NCBI GenBank assembly: GCA_963797675.1
Contig: CAWCQQ010000007.1
Location: 698,346 to 762,345 of the forward strand
From: DASQPR01 sp963797675
GTDB taxonomy: Bacteria > Actinomycetota > Actinomycetes > Mycobacteriales > Micromonosporaceae
Direction: 5' to 3'
Length of the DNA stretch: 64,000 nucleotides
The stretch's first letter is position 1; each line of letters starts with the position of its first letter. Below are positions 1 through 9,700 of the stretch, one piece after another. The notes under the pieces were generated by a model, which did no database searches, was not told the DNA's origin, and saw nothing but the letters and a program-made list of their open reading frames with translations. Made by a program: the position numbers and the translations under genes.

Positions 1-629
1 TCGGTCAACGCGACCACGGCCAGCCCGGCTGCGCGCGCTTCGCGCAGCGCATCCAGCGACTCGCGGGGATAACGCGGCAACACAATCCCCAGCATCGCGG
101 TCGCACCGGCTGCGCGCGCGTGTTCCAGCCGATCGGTGAGAAGGCTTCCACCATGATCGAGTACGCGTACGTCCGGCAGCACCTTCGCCGCGAAGTAGCC
201 GAAGTACGCGGCCAGCGGCGCGGCGGACCGGAGCCCGACCACGGGCAGCGGCGTCGTGGCGGCCAGCAGGCGCGCGGCGCCACCGACCGCGGCCAGGTCC
301 GGCGACCCGTCGGCGAGTTGGTCGACGAGTCGAGTCAGCGTGTCCACCTCGGCGGCGACACCGTGCTGGAGATCGTTGCGGTCGGCGCTGGGCGCGCTCG
401 TACCCGGCGCCGGCTTCCGGATGGCTCGCCGCAGCGCGGGGTATCCGTCGTATCCGAGCGCCATCGCGAACCGCGTGACGGACGGCTGCGACACCGCGGC
501 CAGATCGGCGACCTCGGCCGCGCTCAGGTAGGCAACCTTGTCGGCGTGCTCAACCAGGCACTGCGCGATGCGCCGCTGGGTGGGCGTGAGCCGAACGCCG
601 TCCACGAGCGCCAGCAACTCTTCATGCAC
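1..629 (-). CDS. MurR/RpiR family transcriptional regulator (3' end beyond window)
   Basis: This is a DNA-binding regulator of the RpiR type, which usually controls sugar-phosphate or amino-sugar genes. Reading from a GTG at 629, the N-terminus (VHEELLALVDGVRLTPTQRR) leads into a helix-turn-helix around residues 35-60 (LSAAEVADLAAVSQPSVTRF), the hallmark of the HTH_6 domain. After about 110 residues a SIS-like sugar-phosphate binding fold begins (PLPVVGLRSAAPLAAYF). About 209 residues are visible and the C-terminus is cut by the window edge. The start is uncertain because the frame stays open upstream to an ATT near 661. The gene diverges from the anchored secreted protein at 781. The target cannot be inferred. 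Confidence 0.85.
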   Translation of the reverse strand, partial: MHEELLALVDGVRLTPTQRRIAQCLVEHADKVAYLSAAEVADLAAVSQPSVTRFAMALGYDGYPALRRAIRKPAPGTSAPSADRNDLQHGVAAEVDTLTRLVDQLADGSPDLAAVGGAARLLAATTPLPVVGLRSAAPLAAYFGYFAAKVLPDVRVLDHGGSLLTDRLEHARAAGATAMLGIVLPRYPRESLDALREARAAGLAVVALT

Positions 630-780
630 GTGCTCACCATAATGTAATTCCTCATTCAGAATGCAGCGGGTCGGTGGAATTGGCGCAAGCGGAGTGCAAC
701 CCGGACCGGTAGCCCAGCGTGTGTACGGCGATATATCCATCGGCATAACCGTCGACACCTCCGCCATCCCGGGAGTTCAC

Positions 781-2076
781 ATGCGCACACGCCGCGTTGC
801 CATCGCCGCAGTCACGGCGTGGCTGGCCTGGACTGTCACTCCGGCCGGGATGGCCGCGGCGGACGGCACCACCACCGACCCGGCGCCCACGAACGTGACG
901 GTGGCCTGGGCCACGTCCGCGCATAAATCGATCCTGATCACCTGGGACGAGACCGGTGACGTCGAGAACGTTGTCACTCTGCAGGACAGGTCCGGTACCG
1001 TCGATATCTATGGTCCGCAGGACGTACCCGCAGGTCAGCCGAATCGCGAGGTACTGCCGGCCGACGCCGGGGGGACGATGCGTGCGGCGGTGGTGATCGG
1101 CAAGCCGGGATCGACGCCGCTGAGCGATCCCGGATACTCGGTCTACTTCGATACGTCGGCGCCGCCGAAGCCGACGTTGACGTCGGTCGTACCGCGGGCG
1201 GATGGCACGGTCACGATCACGTGGACGAAGAACACGGTGCCCGACACGACGCCCGGAGACCCGCTCGACCTGCCGGAGGCGCCGGTCGGCTATACGGTTT
1301 ATACGAACTCGTACCCGAATAACTTCGACGACCTGGTTCCGGTGGGTCCGACCACCACGTCGACCAGCGAGGTCCTTCCGCACGTCGCGTCGCCGTACTT
1401 CGTCTGGATCCAGACGACGTCGAACGAGTGGGGTTACTCGTCGTCCAGCGATATCACGGTCGGTACGACCAAGGTCACGATCGCCCGATCGGCCGGCGCG
1501 ACCGAGCTGACCGGAATCGTGTCGGCAGTGGAGTTGGCCTGCGACCAGGTCACCTGCGATCTCGCTCCCTGGCCGTCGCCTGGACGTACGGTAAGTCTCG
1601 AGGCCCACTCCGGTTCCGGATGGTCGACGGTCGACAGCGCCAAGACCTCGTCCACCGGCCGTTACACGTTCCACGTGCGACCGTCCGAGACGACGGCGTA
1701 CCGCGTGGTCGTTGCGCCGATGGAGTGGCACGGCAACGCAAACGAGACTCTGGCCGGCTTCGCCATGACCTCCGGCACGGTGTCGGTGACCGGCACCGCG
1801 CCCGCGGGCGGCACTCAGCCGATCGGCGACGGAGCGACACCGACGTCCACGCCGGATACGGGCTTGCCGACTCCGACGGATTCGGCCGTCGAGCCGACAT
1901 CGGAGGCCGGTGTGCCGTCCACGCCGGAATCGGCCGGTGCCTCCAGCACGGCCATGGTCCGCGCCGCCAGCAGCACATCCGCCGGTCACCTGTGGTGGAT
2001 CGCGGTGCTCGTCGTGCTCGCGATCGGCGGGACCGGATTCTGGTGGTTCGCGAAGCGGCGCCAGCGGCTGGAGTAG
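781..2076 (+). CDS. Secreted, C-terminally membrane-anchored protein with fibronectin-III-like repeats
   Basis: This 431-residue extracellular protein has no recognised enzymatic domain. The ATG at 781 gives a classical signal peptide (MRTRRVAIAAVTAWLAW, Ala-rich cleavage region near residue 27). Two beta-rich modules follow with the T/I-T-W pattern of fibronectin type III folds (ILITWDETGD, then VTITWTKN). A Thr/Pro/Ser/Ala stalk at about residues 345-395 precedes a single transmembrane helix (LWWIAVLVVLAIGGTGFWWF) and a short RRQR tail. No LPxTG motif is visible, so it looks membrane-anchored rather than sortase-linked. It is likely a surface protein; the ligand is unknown. Confidence 0.75.
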   Translation: MRTRRVAIAAVTAWLAWTVTPAGMAAADGTTTDPAPTNVTVAWATSAHKSILITWDETGDVENVVTLQDRSGTVDIYGPQDVPAGQPNREVLPADAGGTMRAAVVIGKPGSTPLSDPGYSVYFDTSAPPKPTLTSVVPRADGTVTITWTKNTVPDTTPGDPLDLPEAPVGYTVYTNSYPNNFDDLVPVGPTTTSTSEVLPHVASPYFVWIQTTSNEWGYSSSSDITVGTTKVTIARSAGATELTGIVSAVELACDQVTCDLAPWPSPGRTVSLEAHSGSGWSTVDSAKTSSTGRYTFHVRPSETTAYRVVVAPMEWHGNANETLAGFAMTSGTVSVTGTAPAGGTQPIGDGATPTSTPDTGLPTPTDSAVEPTSEAGVPSTPESAGASSTAMVRAASSTSAGHLWWIAVLVVLAIGGTGFWWFAKRRQRLE

Positions 2077-2110
2077 TCAGCGGCTCGAGGGCCTCGGTAC
2101 CCTGCCTGGT

Positions 2111-2925
2111 ATGCGCGTTGCGTCGCTCCACACGTACCCCATTAAAGGTTGTTATCGCACTGACCACCGTGAGCTGGTCGTCGAACCGTGGGGACCGGTC
2201 GGTGATCGCCGGTGGGTGCTCGTCGACGCCGACGGCATCATGGTCACGCAGCGCCAGGTGCCCGGCCTCGTGCGGGTCAAGCCGACGGCGGACGGGACGA
2301 CCCTGCATCTGCGTGCGGACGGCTTCCCGGACATCTCGGTGGAGTCGGTGCCGGGCGAGCTCACCGAGATGAAGGTGTTCTCCGATCCGGTCCTGACCAG
2401 CCCGGTCGGCGAGGCCGCGGATGCGTGGCTGACGCAGGTGTTGGACCACAAGGTCCGCCTGCTGTGGCTGGACGATCCGACCCGGCGACCGCTGCGGCCG
2501 GAGTTCCAGAGCGAGCGACCGGACGTGCGGGTCAGCCTCGCCGACGAGTTTCCCGTGCTGATCACGAACATCGCGTCGCTGAACTGGCTCAATGACGAGT
2601 TGCTGGAGTCGGGCTCGGATGAGGGACCGCTCCCGATGACCCGGTTTCGGCCGAACATCGTGGTCGAAGGCTCGACCGCCTGGGCCGAGGACGACTGGCG
2701 CGGCCGCCGTCTGCGAGATCGGCGACGTGGTGTTCCAGGTGATCAAGGGCCACGGCCGGTGCATCGTGACAACGACCGACCAGGACACCGGCGTACGCGG
2801 ACGCGAGCCGCTGCGCGCGCTCGGGCGTTATCCGCAACTTCGACCAGAGCCTTCAGTTCGGGGTCGTGATGATCCCGGAGCACGTCGGCACCGTGTCCGT
2901 GGGAGACGAGATCGTCGTTCGGTAA
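2111..2925 (+). CDS. MOSC domain-containing protein (frame interrupted twice)
   Basis: This is a MOSC-family protein of the YcbX/MARC type, with a beta-barrel N-domain (MRVASLHTYPIKGC) and a C-terminal MOSC domain with the typical TRFRPNIVV stretch and a conserved Cys in GRCIVTTTDQDTG. Family members handle molybdenum-cofactor-dependent N-hydroxylated compound reduction or sulfur transfer. The frame breaks near 2701 (DDWR continues as AAVCEIGDVVFQVIKGHGRC) and near 2836 (LGRY continues as RNFDQSLQFGVVMIPEH). Each is repaired by removing one base, giving about 270 residues ending in GDEIVVR at 2925. I regard these as sequence errors. It is immediately followed by a tRNA gene. Confidence 0.85.
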
Positions 2926-2937
2926 GGTCTACGCCGA

Positions 2938-3010
2938 GGGGCCGTAGCCCAATGGCAGAGGCACGCGGTTTAGGTCCGCGCCAGTGTGAGTTCGAATCTC
3001 ATCGGCCCTA
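2938..3010 (+). tRNA. tRNA-Leu (anticodon UAG)
   Basis: A full cloverleaf can be drawn. The acceptor stem is GGGGCCG/CGGCCCT, with a terminal G-U pair. The D-arm is short (GCC/GGC), the anticodon stem is CGCGG/CCGCG, and the loop TTTAGGT has U33 and anticodon UAG (2971-2973). The variable loop is 5 nt, and the T-arm is GTGAG-TTCGAAT-CTCAT. The discriminator is A at 3010 and CCA is not encoded. UAG reads CUA leucine codons. Leucine tRNAs normally have a long class II variable arm, and this one does not; see findings. Confidence 0.85.
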
Positions 3011-3042
3011 CAGAGCGGTCGTGCCAGCAGGCGCGTCCGTGA

Positions 3043-3522
3043 TTATGCATCAATGCCGAGGTCACGGCGCAGCTTCGCGACGTGGCCGGTCGCTTTCACG
3101 TTGTAGAACGCCCGCTCGATCGCGCCTTTTTCGTCGATCACGAACGTCGACCGGATCACGCCGGTGACCGTCTTGCCATAGAGCTGCTTCTCGCCGTACG
3201 CGCCGTACGCCAGCAGCACGCTCTTGTCCTCGTCGGCGACCAGCGGAAACGTGAGCTCGTCGCGTTCGCGGAATTTCGCGAGCTTCGCCGGGCTGTCCGG
3301 CGAGATGCCGACGATCTGGTAGCCGTGTGCGCTCAGCGACGCCAGCGAGTCGCGGAAATCGCAGGCCTGCTTCGTGCAGCCGGGCGTCATGGCCGCCGGG
3401 TACGCATAGAGGACAACCTTTTTGCCGCGCAGGCTCGACAGCGTGAGCGGCGTACCGGCGTCGGTCGTCAGCGTGAAGTCGGGGGCCGGATCGCCGGGGC
3501 TCAAACGCACAGATTCCGTCAT
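3043..3522 (-). CDS. bcp: Thioredoxin-dependent thiol peroxidase (Bcp/PrxQ)
   Basis: This is a 159-residue cytoplasmic peroxiredoxin that reduces hydrogen peroxide and organic peroxides using thioredoxin. It has the PrxQ active-site block PAAMTPGCTKQACDFRD, with peroxidatic Cys49 and resolving Cys54 five residues on, the spacing typical of atypical 2-Cys PrxQ enzymes. The N-terminal GDPAPDFTL and the later GVIRSTFVID (substrate-side Arg) are also canonical. Length is normal for the family and the frame is intact from the ATG at 3522. It is convergent with the tRNA and lies downstream of the DsbA-like gene on the same strand with a 48-bp gap, so the two redox genes may be co-transcribed. Confidence 0.93.
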   Translation of the reverse strand: MTESVRLSPGDPAPDFTLTTDAGTPLTLSSLRGKKVVLYAYPAAMTPGCTKQACDFRDSLASLSAHGYQIVGISPDSPAKLAKFRERDELTFPLVADEDKSVLLAYGAYGEKQLYGKTVTGVIRSTFVIDEKGAIERAFYNVKATGHVAKLRRDLGIDA

Positions 3523-3546
3523 CCGGACAGATTACCCAATCGGGTT

Positions 3547-3585
3547 AGCCGATCGTGTCAGCCGATCCCGTCAGCCGATCGCGGC
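3547..3585. repeat. Three tandem copies of a 13-bp unit
   Basis: The unit AGCCGATCNNGTC occurs at 3547-3559, 3560-3572 and (diverging at its end) 3573-3585. The third copy encodes the last codons of the DsbA-like gene, and the stop codon sits at the junction with the second. It looks like replication slippage at the 3' end of the gene; no function is implied. Confidence 0.6.
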
Positions 3586-4512
3586 TTGCAGTTCCGCGAG
3601 CGTCGGTACCGTGCCGGTCGCGGCGATCGACACGCCGTTGACGAGCACGGTCGGCGCGCTCGTGACGTGCGCCTTCGTGGCCAGCGTGTTCTCGCTTGTC
3701 GACCCACTTGTCATACGTGCCGTTGCGGATGCACTGCGCGAAATCCGGGTTGATGATGCCCGCCGCGCCGCCGACCTGCACGAGCTGGTCGTCGCTCAGC
3801 CCCACCGGCACTCCCGCGGCCGGTGCCGGCTTGGCGGGTGCGGTCCCTTTCGGGGCGGCTTTCGGAGTGGCCTTGTGCGTCGCCTTGTGCGTGGGTTTCG
3901 CGGTCGCCTTGCTGTGCGCCTTGGTCGTTGGTTTGGTGGTCGGCTTCGGAGCCGGCTTCGCGGCCGCGTGGGTCCGGCAGCGCGACCGGCTCGTCGGCGA
4001 AGAGCTGATTGTTGTACGCCAGGAAGGCGCCCATGTCCGATGCGCAGGCGGCTGACGCGGCGGCCCGCGTGGACGATTCCATGTTCGCGGGCGCGATACT
4101 CAGCGACAGCGGGTGGTAGACGAGCGTGATCCGGTCGGCCGCGACCGCATCGCTCAGCATCGTGCCGGCCGACATCTGGAACGTCTTGCAGCTCGCGCAC
4201 TGGTAGTCGACGTACATGTCGACGCGGATCGGACCCTTGCCGCCCGCCACGATCCCGTCGCTGTGGATGCCGACGTTCTTCGGGACGACATACGACGGCT
4301 TGTTGTGGGTCGCCCAGTAGCCGTACCCGAACAGGCCGAGCGCGATCAGAGCGACGCCGCCGAACGCGGACCAGACCGCGATCCGCCTGACGGCGCCGAT
4401 CCCGGCGTGCCATCTGGCGGCGCAGTTCGTCGGTGGCTTCGGTTGCGGTCATCGGTGCGCGGCTCGTGCCGTCGTCGGTGGTGGACGCGGCATGCTTCGA
4501 TGAACTGCTCAT
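3571..4512 (-). CDS. Membrane-anchored DsbA-family thioredoxin-fold protein (frame interrupted three times)
   Basis: This is an extracytoplasmic thiol-disulfide protein. From the ATG at 4512, a cytoplasmic Ser/Thr-rich N-tail is followed by one transmembrane helix (FGGVALIALGLFGYGYW). A thioredoxin fold follows with the CxxC motif in YVDYQCASCKTFQ. A Lys/Pro/Ala/His-rich low-complexity insert (KPTTKPTTKAHSKATAKPTH) precedes the C-terminal alpha-helical and cis-Pro part (SAPTVLVNGV). Three breaks, at the CCC run 4401-4403, the GGG run 3970-3972 and near 3694, are each mended by deleting one base, restoring an open protein to the TGA at 3571. The long basic insert in the middle of the thioredoxin fold is unusual. 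Bcp lies downstream. Confidence 0.85.
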
Positions 4513-4642
4513 TCTGGAAACCCCTGTACGTTCTGCGCCTGAGTTGCCAGATTACGTGATAACCGGACATAGCGTCGGGGGACTGAGAGAACGCGCCATA
4601 GCCGTTTTCGTACTCACAATTTCATGGGTCACTATTGGTTTC

Positions 4643-6750
4643 ATGACTTTGCCGACCAGCCCGCGCAGGCGTGCGTTGACGCTGTTCGCCGGTTTGATCC
4701 TTGGCTTGATCGGGTTCTTCCTGATCCCGGCCGGTACGGCCGACGCGCACGCCGCTCTGATCAGCACGAATCCGGTGGCCGGATCGATCCTGCCGGTCGG
4801 GCAGGCGCCGTCGGTGGTCATCATCACGTTCTCCGAGCATGTCGGCCCGGTGGCCGGCAAGATCTCGGTGATCGGTCCGGATTCGAAGCGGATCGACTCG
4901 GGCGTGCCGGTCTCGGTCGGCGACCAGTTGCGGATCCCGGTACAGCACGGATGTCGCCGATCGGCACGTACCTCGTCAGTTATCGGGTGATCTCGGCGGA
5001 CAGCCACCCGGTCGCGAACGGGTTCTACTACTCGGTCGGTTCGCCGTCCGCCGGTGGTGCACCGAAGCCGCTCGACAGCGACGCGACCGATCCGGTCGTC
5101 TCGGCCGCGGTCTCGGTGATGCAATTCATCGGATTTGCCGGTCTCTGCCTGATCGTCGGTCCGGCGCTGGTGCTGATCGCGCTCTGGCCGCGCCGCCTCG
5201 ACCGGACCGGGCCGACCCGACTCGCGTACACGGGGGTCGGTCTGGTCGGGTTCGCGGCCCTCGCCGGGCTCTATCTCCAAGCGCCGTACGCGAGCGGCAA
5301 CAGCCTGTTCGACGTGAGCGGATCCGACATCTCGAGCGTGCTGGACACCACGTTCGGGCGGGCGATCATGGTCCGGCTGGCCGCGCTGGTCGTCTGCGCG
5401 CTGCTGCTCCGGCCGGTGCTCGCCGGCCGCGGCGTGAAATCGGACCGGATCCTGCTCGGCGTGATCGGCCTGATCGGTATCGCGACCTGGCCGTTCGAGG
5501 GCCATCCGGCGGCCTCGAGCGTGCCGCCGCTGACCATCATCGCGGACGCGGCGCACCTGGTCAGCGTCTCGATCTGGCTGGGCGGGCTGGTCATGCTCGC
5601 GGTGTTCCTGCTCCGCCGTGCGAACGCGCGCGAACTCGGCGCCATCCTTCCGGTCTGGTCCAACTGGGCGACCCTCGCGATCACCGTGTTGGTGCTCGGT
5701 GGCACCGCGCAGGCGCTGATCGAGATCGGCTCGATCAACGCGCTGCTGCACACGACGTACGGGCAACTCGTGCTGATCAAGGTCGGCATCCTCGCAGTGA
5801 TCATGGTGTTCGCCGCCGGCGCCCGCAGGCTGGTCCAGAAGCACGGTGTCGTGCCGGCGCTCGCCCCACCGGCGGAGGCCGAAGCGACGGAGGCCGAAGC
5901 GACGGAGGCCGGGGCGGCTGAGGCCGAAACGGCGGCCCTGCGCGAGCCGGTCACGATCGGAGCGAACGCGCGATCGATCGTCACTGCCCGCATCGGGACG
6001 GGCGCCGACCGCGACGGCACCGGCCTCGACGACATCGACGTCGGCGGGATTGACCTCGACGGTTCCCACCTTGACGGCACTCGCCTCAACGGCTCTCATC
6101 CCAACGGGTCTAACTCCAACGGCTCTGGCGGCAGCTCCGACGGCGGCCTCGACGCGTCCGACCGCGGCCCGGATGACGTCAGCGCAGATGGGGACGCAGG
6201 CGACGGCGACGGCGACGACATTGACGGCTACGACGACGACGGCTACGACGAGGAAGCCGACGACGCCAACGACGATGCGGATCAAGAGCCGATCGGGATG
6301 TTCGAACCGCAGGTCAAACGCCTTCGGCGATCCGTCCTCCTGGAACTGGCACTCGCCGTCGTGGTACTGATCGCGACATCGATCCTGGTGCAGTCATCGC
6401 CCGCGTTGAACGCCGCCGGTGTCAACGCGAACGGCGGCGGCACGATCTCGCTGACGTCGACGCCGCCGCTCTACACGATGCAGGTCGAGTTCGACAGCGA
6501 CAACGGTGGCACCGACGTCCACATGTTCTTCTACAACGCGGCCGGAGGGCCGCAACCGGTACAGAAGCTGACCATCGTCGCGTCGCTACCGTCCGGCGAG
6601 TCCGAGAACCTCGGCGTCAGCAGGATCTCCGACTCGCACTGGACATCGACCGCGATCCTGCCCACACCCGGGCTGTGGACGTTCACGTTTACGGTACAGA
6701 CATCATCGATCGATGCCGCTACCGTGCATACGACGCAGAACATCGGCTGA
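4643..6750 (+). CDS. Copper resistance CopC-CopD fusion protein (frame interrupted near 4945-4965)
   Basis: A signal peptide (ATG 4643) leads to a CopC copper-binding domain starting at the mature His (ADAHAALISTNPVAGS) and ending in RVISADSHPVANGFYY. A CopD domain of about eight transmembrane helices follows. Together these are thought to carry copper across the membrane. A cytoplasmic insert at roughly 5866-6290 is highly acidic, begins with 15-bp Glu-Ala repeats and includes five-residue LDGSH/LDGTR/LNGSH repeats. After another helix comes a YtkA-like extracellular domain (LYTMQVEFDSDN). Between QLRIPV and GTYLVSY two one-base insertions explain the break (restored as STDVAD). LysX starts 31 bp later, so the two may share a transcript. 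Confidence 0.88.
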
Positions 6751-6781
6751 CGTCCGCCGACCGGAGGTTACGACCACTTAC

Positions 6782-9700
6782 ATGGCCCGCAGACGGCAAG
6801 ACTGGACCGCCCGCGTACCGACGTTCTTTTCGGCAATGCTCGCCGCACTGGCGGTGCTGTGTGCGCTCGCCGCGATCAGTCTCGCGGTCTTCTCCCGCAG
6901 CCAGCCGTTCCGCGAGGTGATCGACGACGTCCTCGTACCGGCGCCGGCGAACCTCGGATACGCGGCGTTCGTCGGCGTCCTGGCCGCGAGCGTGGCCCGC
7001 CGGAAGCGGTTGGCGCTGGGCGTACTGCTCACGTACTTCGCCGTGCAGGTGGTGGCCGATCTCGGCTTCCTGACGCTGATCAGCACGACACGTCTCGGCG
7101 CGGTCGGGCACGCCGTACAGCATCTTCGTCGGCCGTCCTGGTGGATCCCGGGGGCGACGTCGGCGAACCTGGTGTTGGCGATCGCCGCGATTGTCGTGCT
7201 GTGGCTCGCCCGCGGCCAGTTCTTCGCGCAGGTACAGCGGGCGAGCGCGGCCAAGGCGGCGGCCGTGTTCGCGTCCATCATCGTGGTGTGGTCGTTGGGC
7301 GGCTGGCTGCTCGTCGATGCCTTCCCCGGCATGCTGCAGCACGGCCAGAAGGGCCTGTACGCGTTCCAGCGCGTGCTCGGTGGCGCATTCGACTTCGACG
7401 CCACGCGCCGTGGGCAGGCGCCCGGATGGGTGAATCTGATCCTCGGTCTCGGTGGCGCGATCGCGCTTCTGGCCGCAGCGTGGGCGCTGTTCCAGTCGCA
7501 GCGGATCAACGCGGCCATGCCGGCCTCAGACGAGCAGAAGGTACGCGCACTGCTGGCCGTACACGGCGAGCGCGACTCGCTCGGCTACTTCGCGACGCGG
7601 CGGGACAAGTCCGTGCAGTTCTCGCCGAGCGAGAAGGCGGCGATCACCTACCGTGTCGTGGCCGGTGTCAGCCTCGCCAGCGGTGATCCGCTGGGCGATG
7701 CCGAAGCGTGGGTGCCGGCGATCGAGGCGTGGCTGGCGCACAGCGAGAGTTATGCGTGGACTCCGGCGGTGATGGGTGCGAGCGAGGCCGGCGCGACCGC
7801 GTACGCGCGTGCCGGTCTCCGCGTGATCGAGCTCGGCGATGAGGCGATCCTGCACGTCCATGCGTTCACGCTGGACGGGCGGGAGATGCGCCCGATCCGG
7901 CAGGCGGTCAACCGGATCCGGCGGGCCGGATATGCGATCCGGATCCGGCGGCACGCCGAGATCCCGCCGACCGAGATGTCGCGGATCATCGACCTGGCCG
8001 CACAGTGGCGGGATACCGAGACCGAGCGCGGGTTCTCGATGGCGCTCGGTCGGCTCGGCGACCCGGCCGACGGCCGGTGCGTTCTGGTCGAGGCGCTGGA
8101 CGCGGCCGGTCGGGAGGCGGCGATCCTGTCGTTCGTACCGTGGGGCTCGGACGGCATCTCGCTGGACCTGATGCGGCGTGACCGAGCCAGCGACAACGGC
8201 CTGGTGGAGTTCATGGTCGCGGAACTCGTCGCGGCCGCGTCGCGTCTGGGCGTCACCCGGATCTCGCTGAACTTCGCGGTGTTCCGGTCGGTGTTCGAAG
8301 ACGGTGCGCGGATCGGTGCCGGTCCGGTCCTGCGTACGTGGCGGAGTCTGCTGCTGTTCGCATCGCGCTGGTTCCAGCTCGAATCGCTGTACCGGTCGAA
8401 CGTGAAGTACCGCCCGGAGTGGGTGCCGCGATTCCTCTGCTTCGAGGATCGCCGCGATCTCGCGAAGGTGGCGATGGCGTCCGGCATCGCCGAGGGTTTC
8501 GTCGTCGTACCGAGCCTGCGGACGCTGCTGCGCCGGGGACGGCACGCCGTGGTCGAGCCGTCGCAGGCGATCGCGGATATCGCTCCGACCATGGTGAGCG
8601 CGGTTGCCTCGACCGCGGCCGCCCGCAACGAACAGCAGCTCATCCGGATCGCGAAGGTCGATACGCTAGGCGGCGCCGGTGTCGAGGCCTATCCGGTGTC
8701 CGTCGCCCGCACGCATCGCTGCTCGGACGTTCGCGCCGCGCACCCGGGTCTCGCCGCAGACGAACGTACGGGTGAGAGCGTCGCCGTCGCGGGCCGGCTG
8801 ATGCTGCTGCGGGACCACGGCGGTGTGTGTTTCGCCACACTCCGCGACGACAGCGGCGATCTGCAGGTGATCGTCGACGAGGCGCAGACCGGCGCGGACG
8901 CGCTCACCGCCTGGCGGTCCACCGTCGACCTGGGTGACCTGGTCGCGGTCGCCGGCGAGGTGGTGGCGTCGCGACTCGGTGAGGTTTCGGTACTGGCGAC
9001 GTCGTGGACGATGGCCGCGAAGTGCCTGCGCCCGATGCCGGACAAGCATCGCGGCCTGACCGACCCGGAAGCCCGCATCCGGCAGCGGTACCTCGATCTG
9101 GTCCTCGATCCGAACGCCCGGCAGCTGCTCGAAGTCCGCGGCGCGGTACTGCACGCGGTGCGCTCGACGCTGGTCGGTGAGCGGTTCCTCGAGGTCGAGA
9201 CGCCGATCCTGCAACGCAGCCACGGCGGCGCGAACGCGAAACCGTTCGTCACCCACATCAACGCGTACGACCTGCGGATGTACCTGCGGATCGCGCCGGA
9301 GCTCTACCTGAAACGCCTCGCGATCGGTGGCATCGAACGGATCTTCGAGCTGGGCCGGACGTTCCGCAACGAAGGTGCCGACGCGACGCACAATCCCGAG
9401 TTCACGATGCTCGAGGCCTATCAGGCGTACGCCGACTACCACGATATGCGCCGGTTGACGCAGACGTTGATCGTGGCGGCGGCCCGGGCCGCGTACGGGT
9501 TGCCGGTCGCCCGCCGGCCCGAAGGCGATATCGATCTGTCCGGGGACTGGCCGGTCGTCACGGTGCATGACGCGGTCGCGGCGGCGCTGCTCGAACGCGT
9601 ACCCGCAGCGAAGTTGACGGTGGACACGCCTGCCGATGCGCTTGCCGAGTGGGCACGTGCCGCGGGCGTGCGCCTCGACCCGAGCTGGAATCGTGGCCAG

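Noticed and set aside
4552..6285. A long open frame antisense to copCD (577 codons)
   Set aside because: It is Arg/Asp/Gly-rich without domains and mirrors the third-codon GC bias of the real gene; typical shadow of high-GC DNA.
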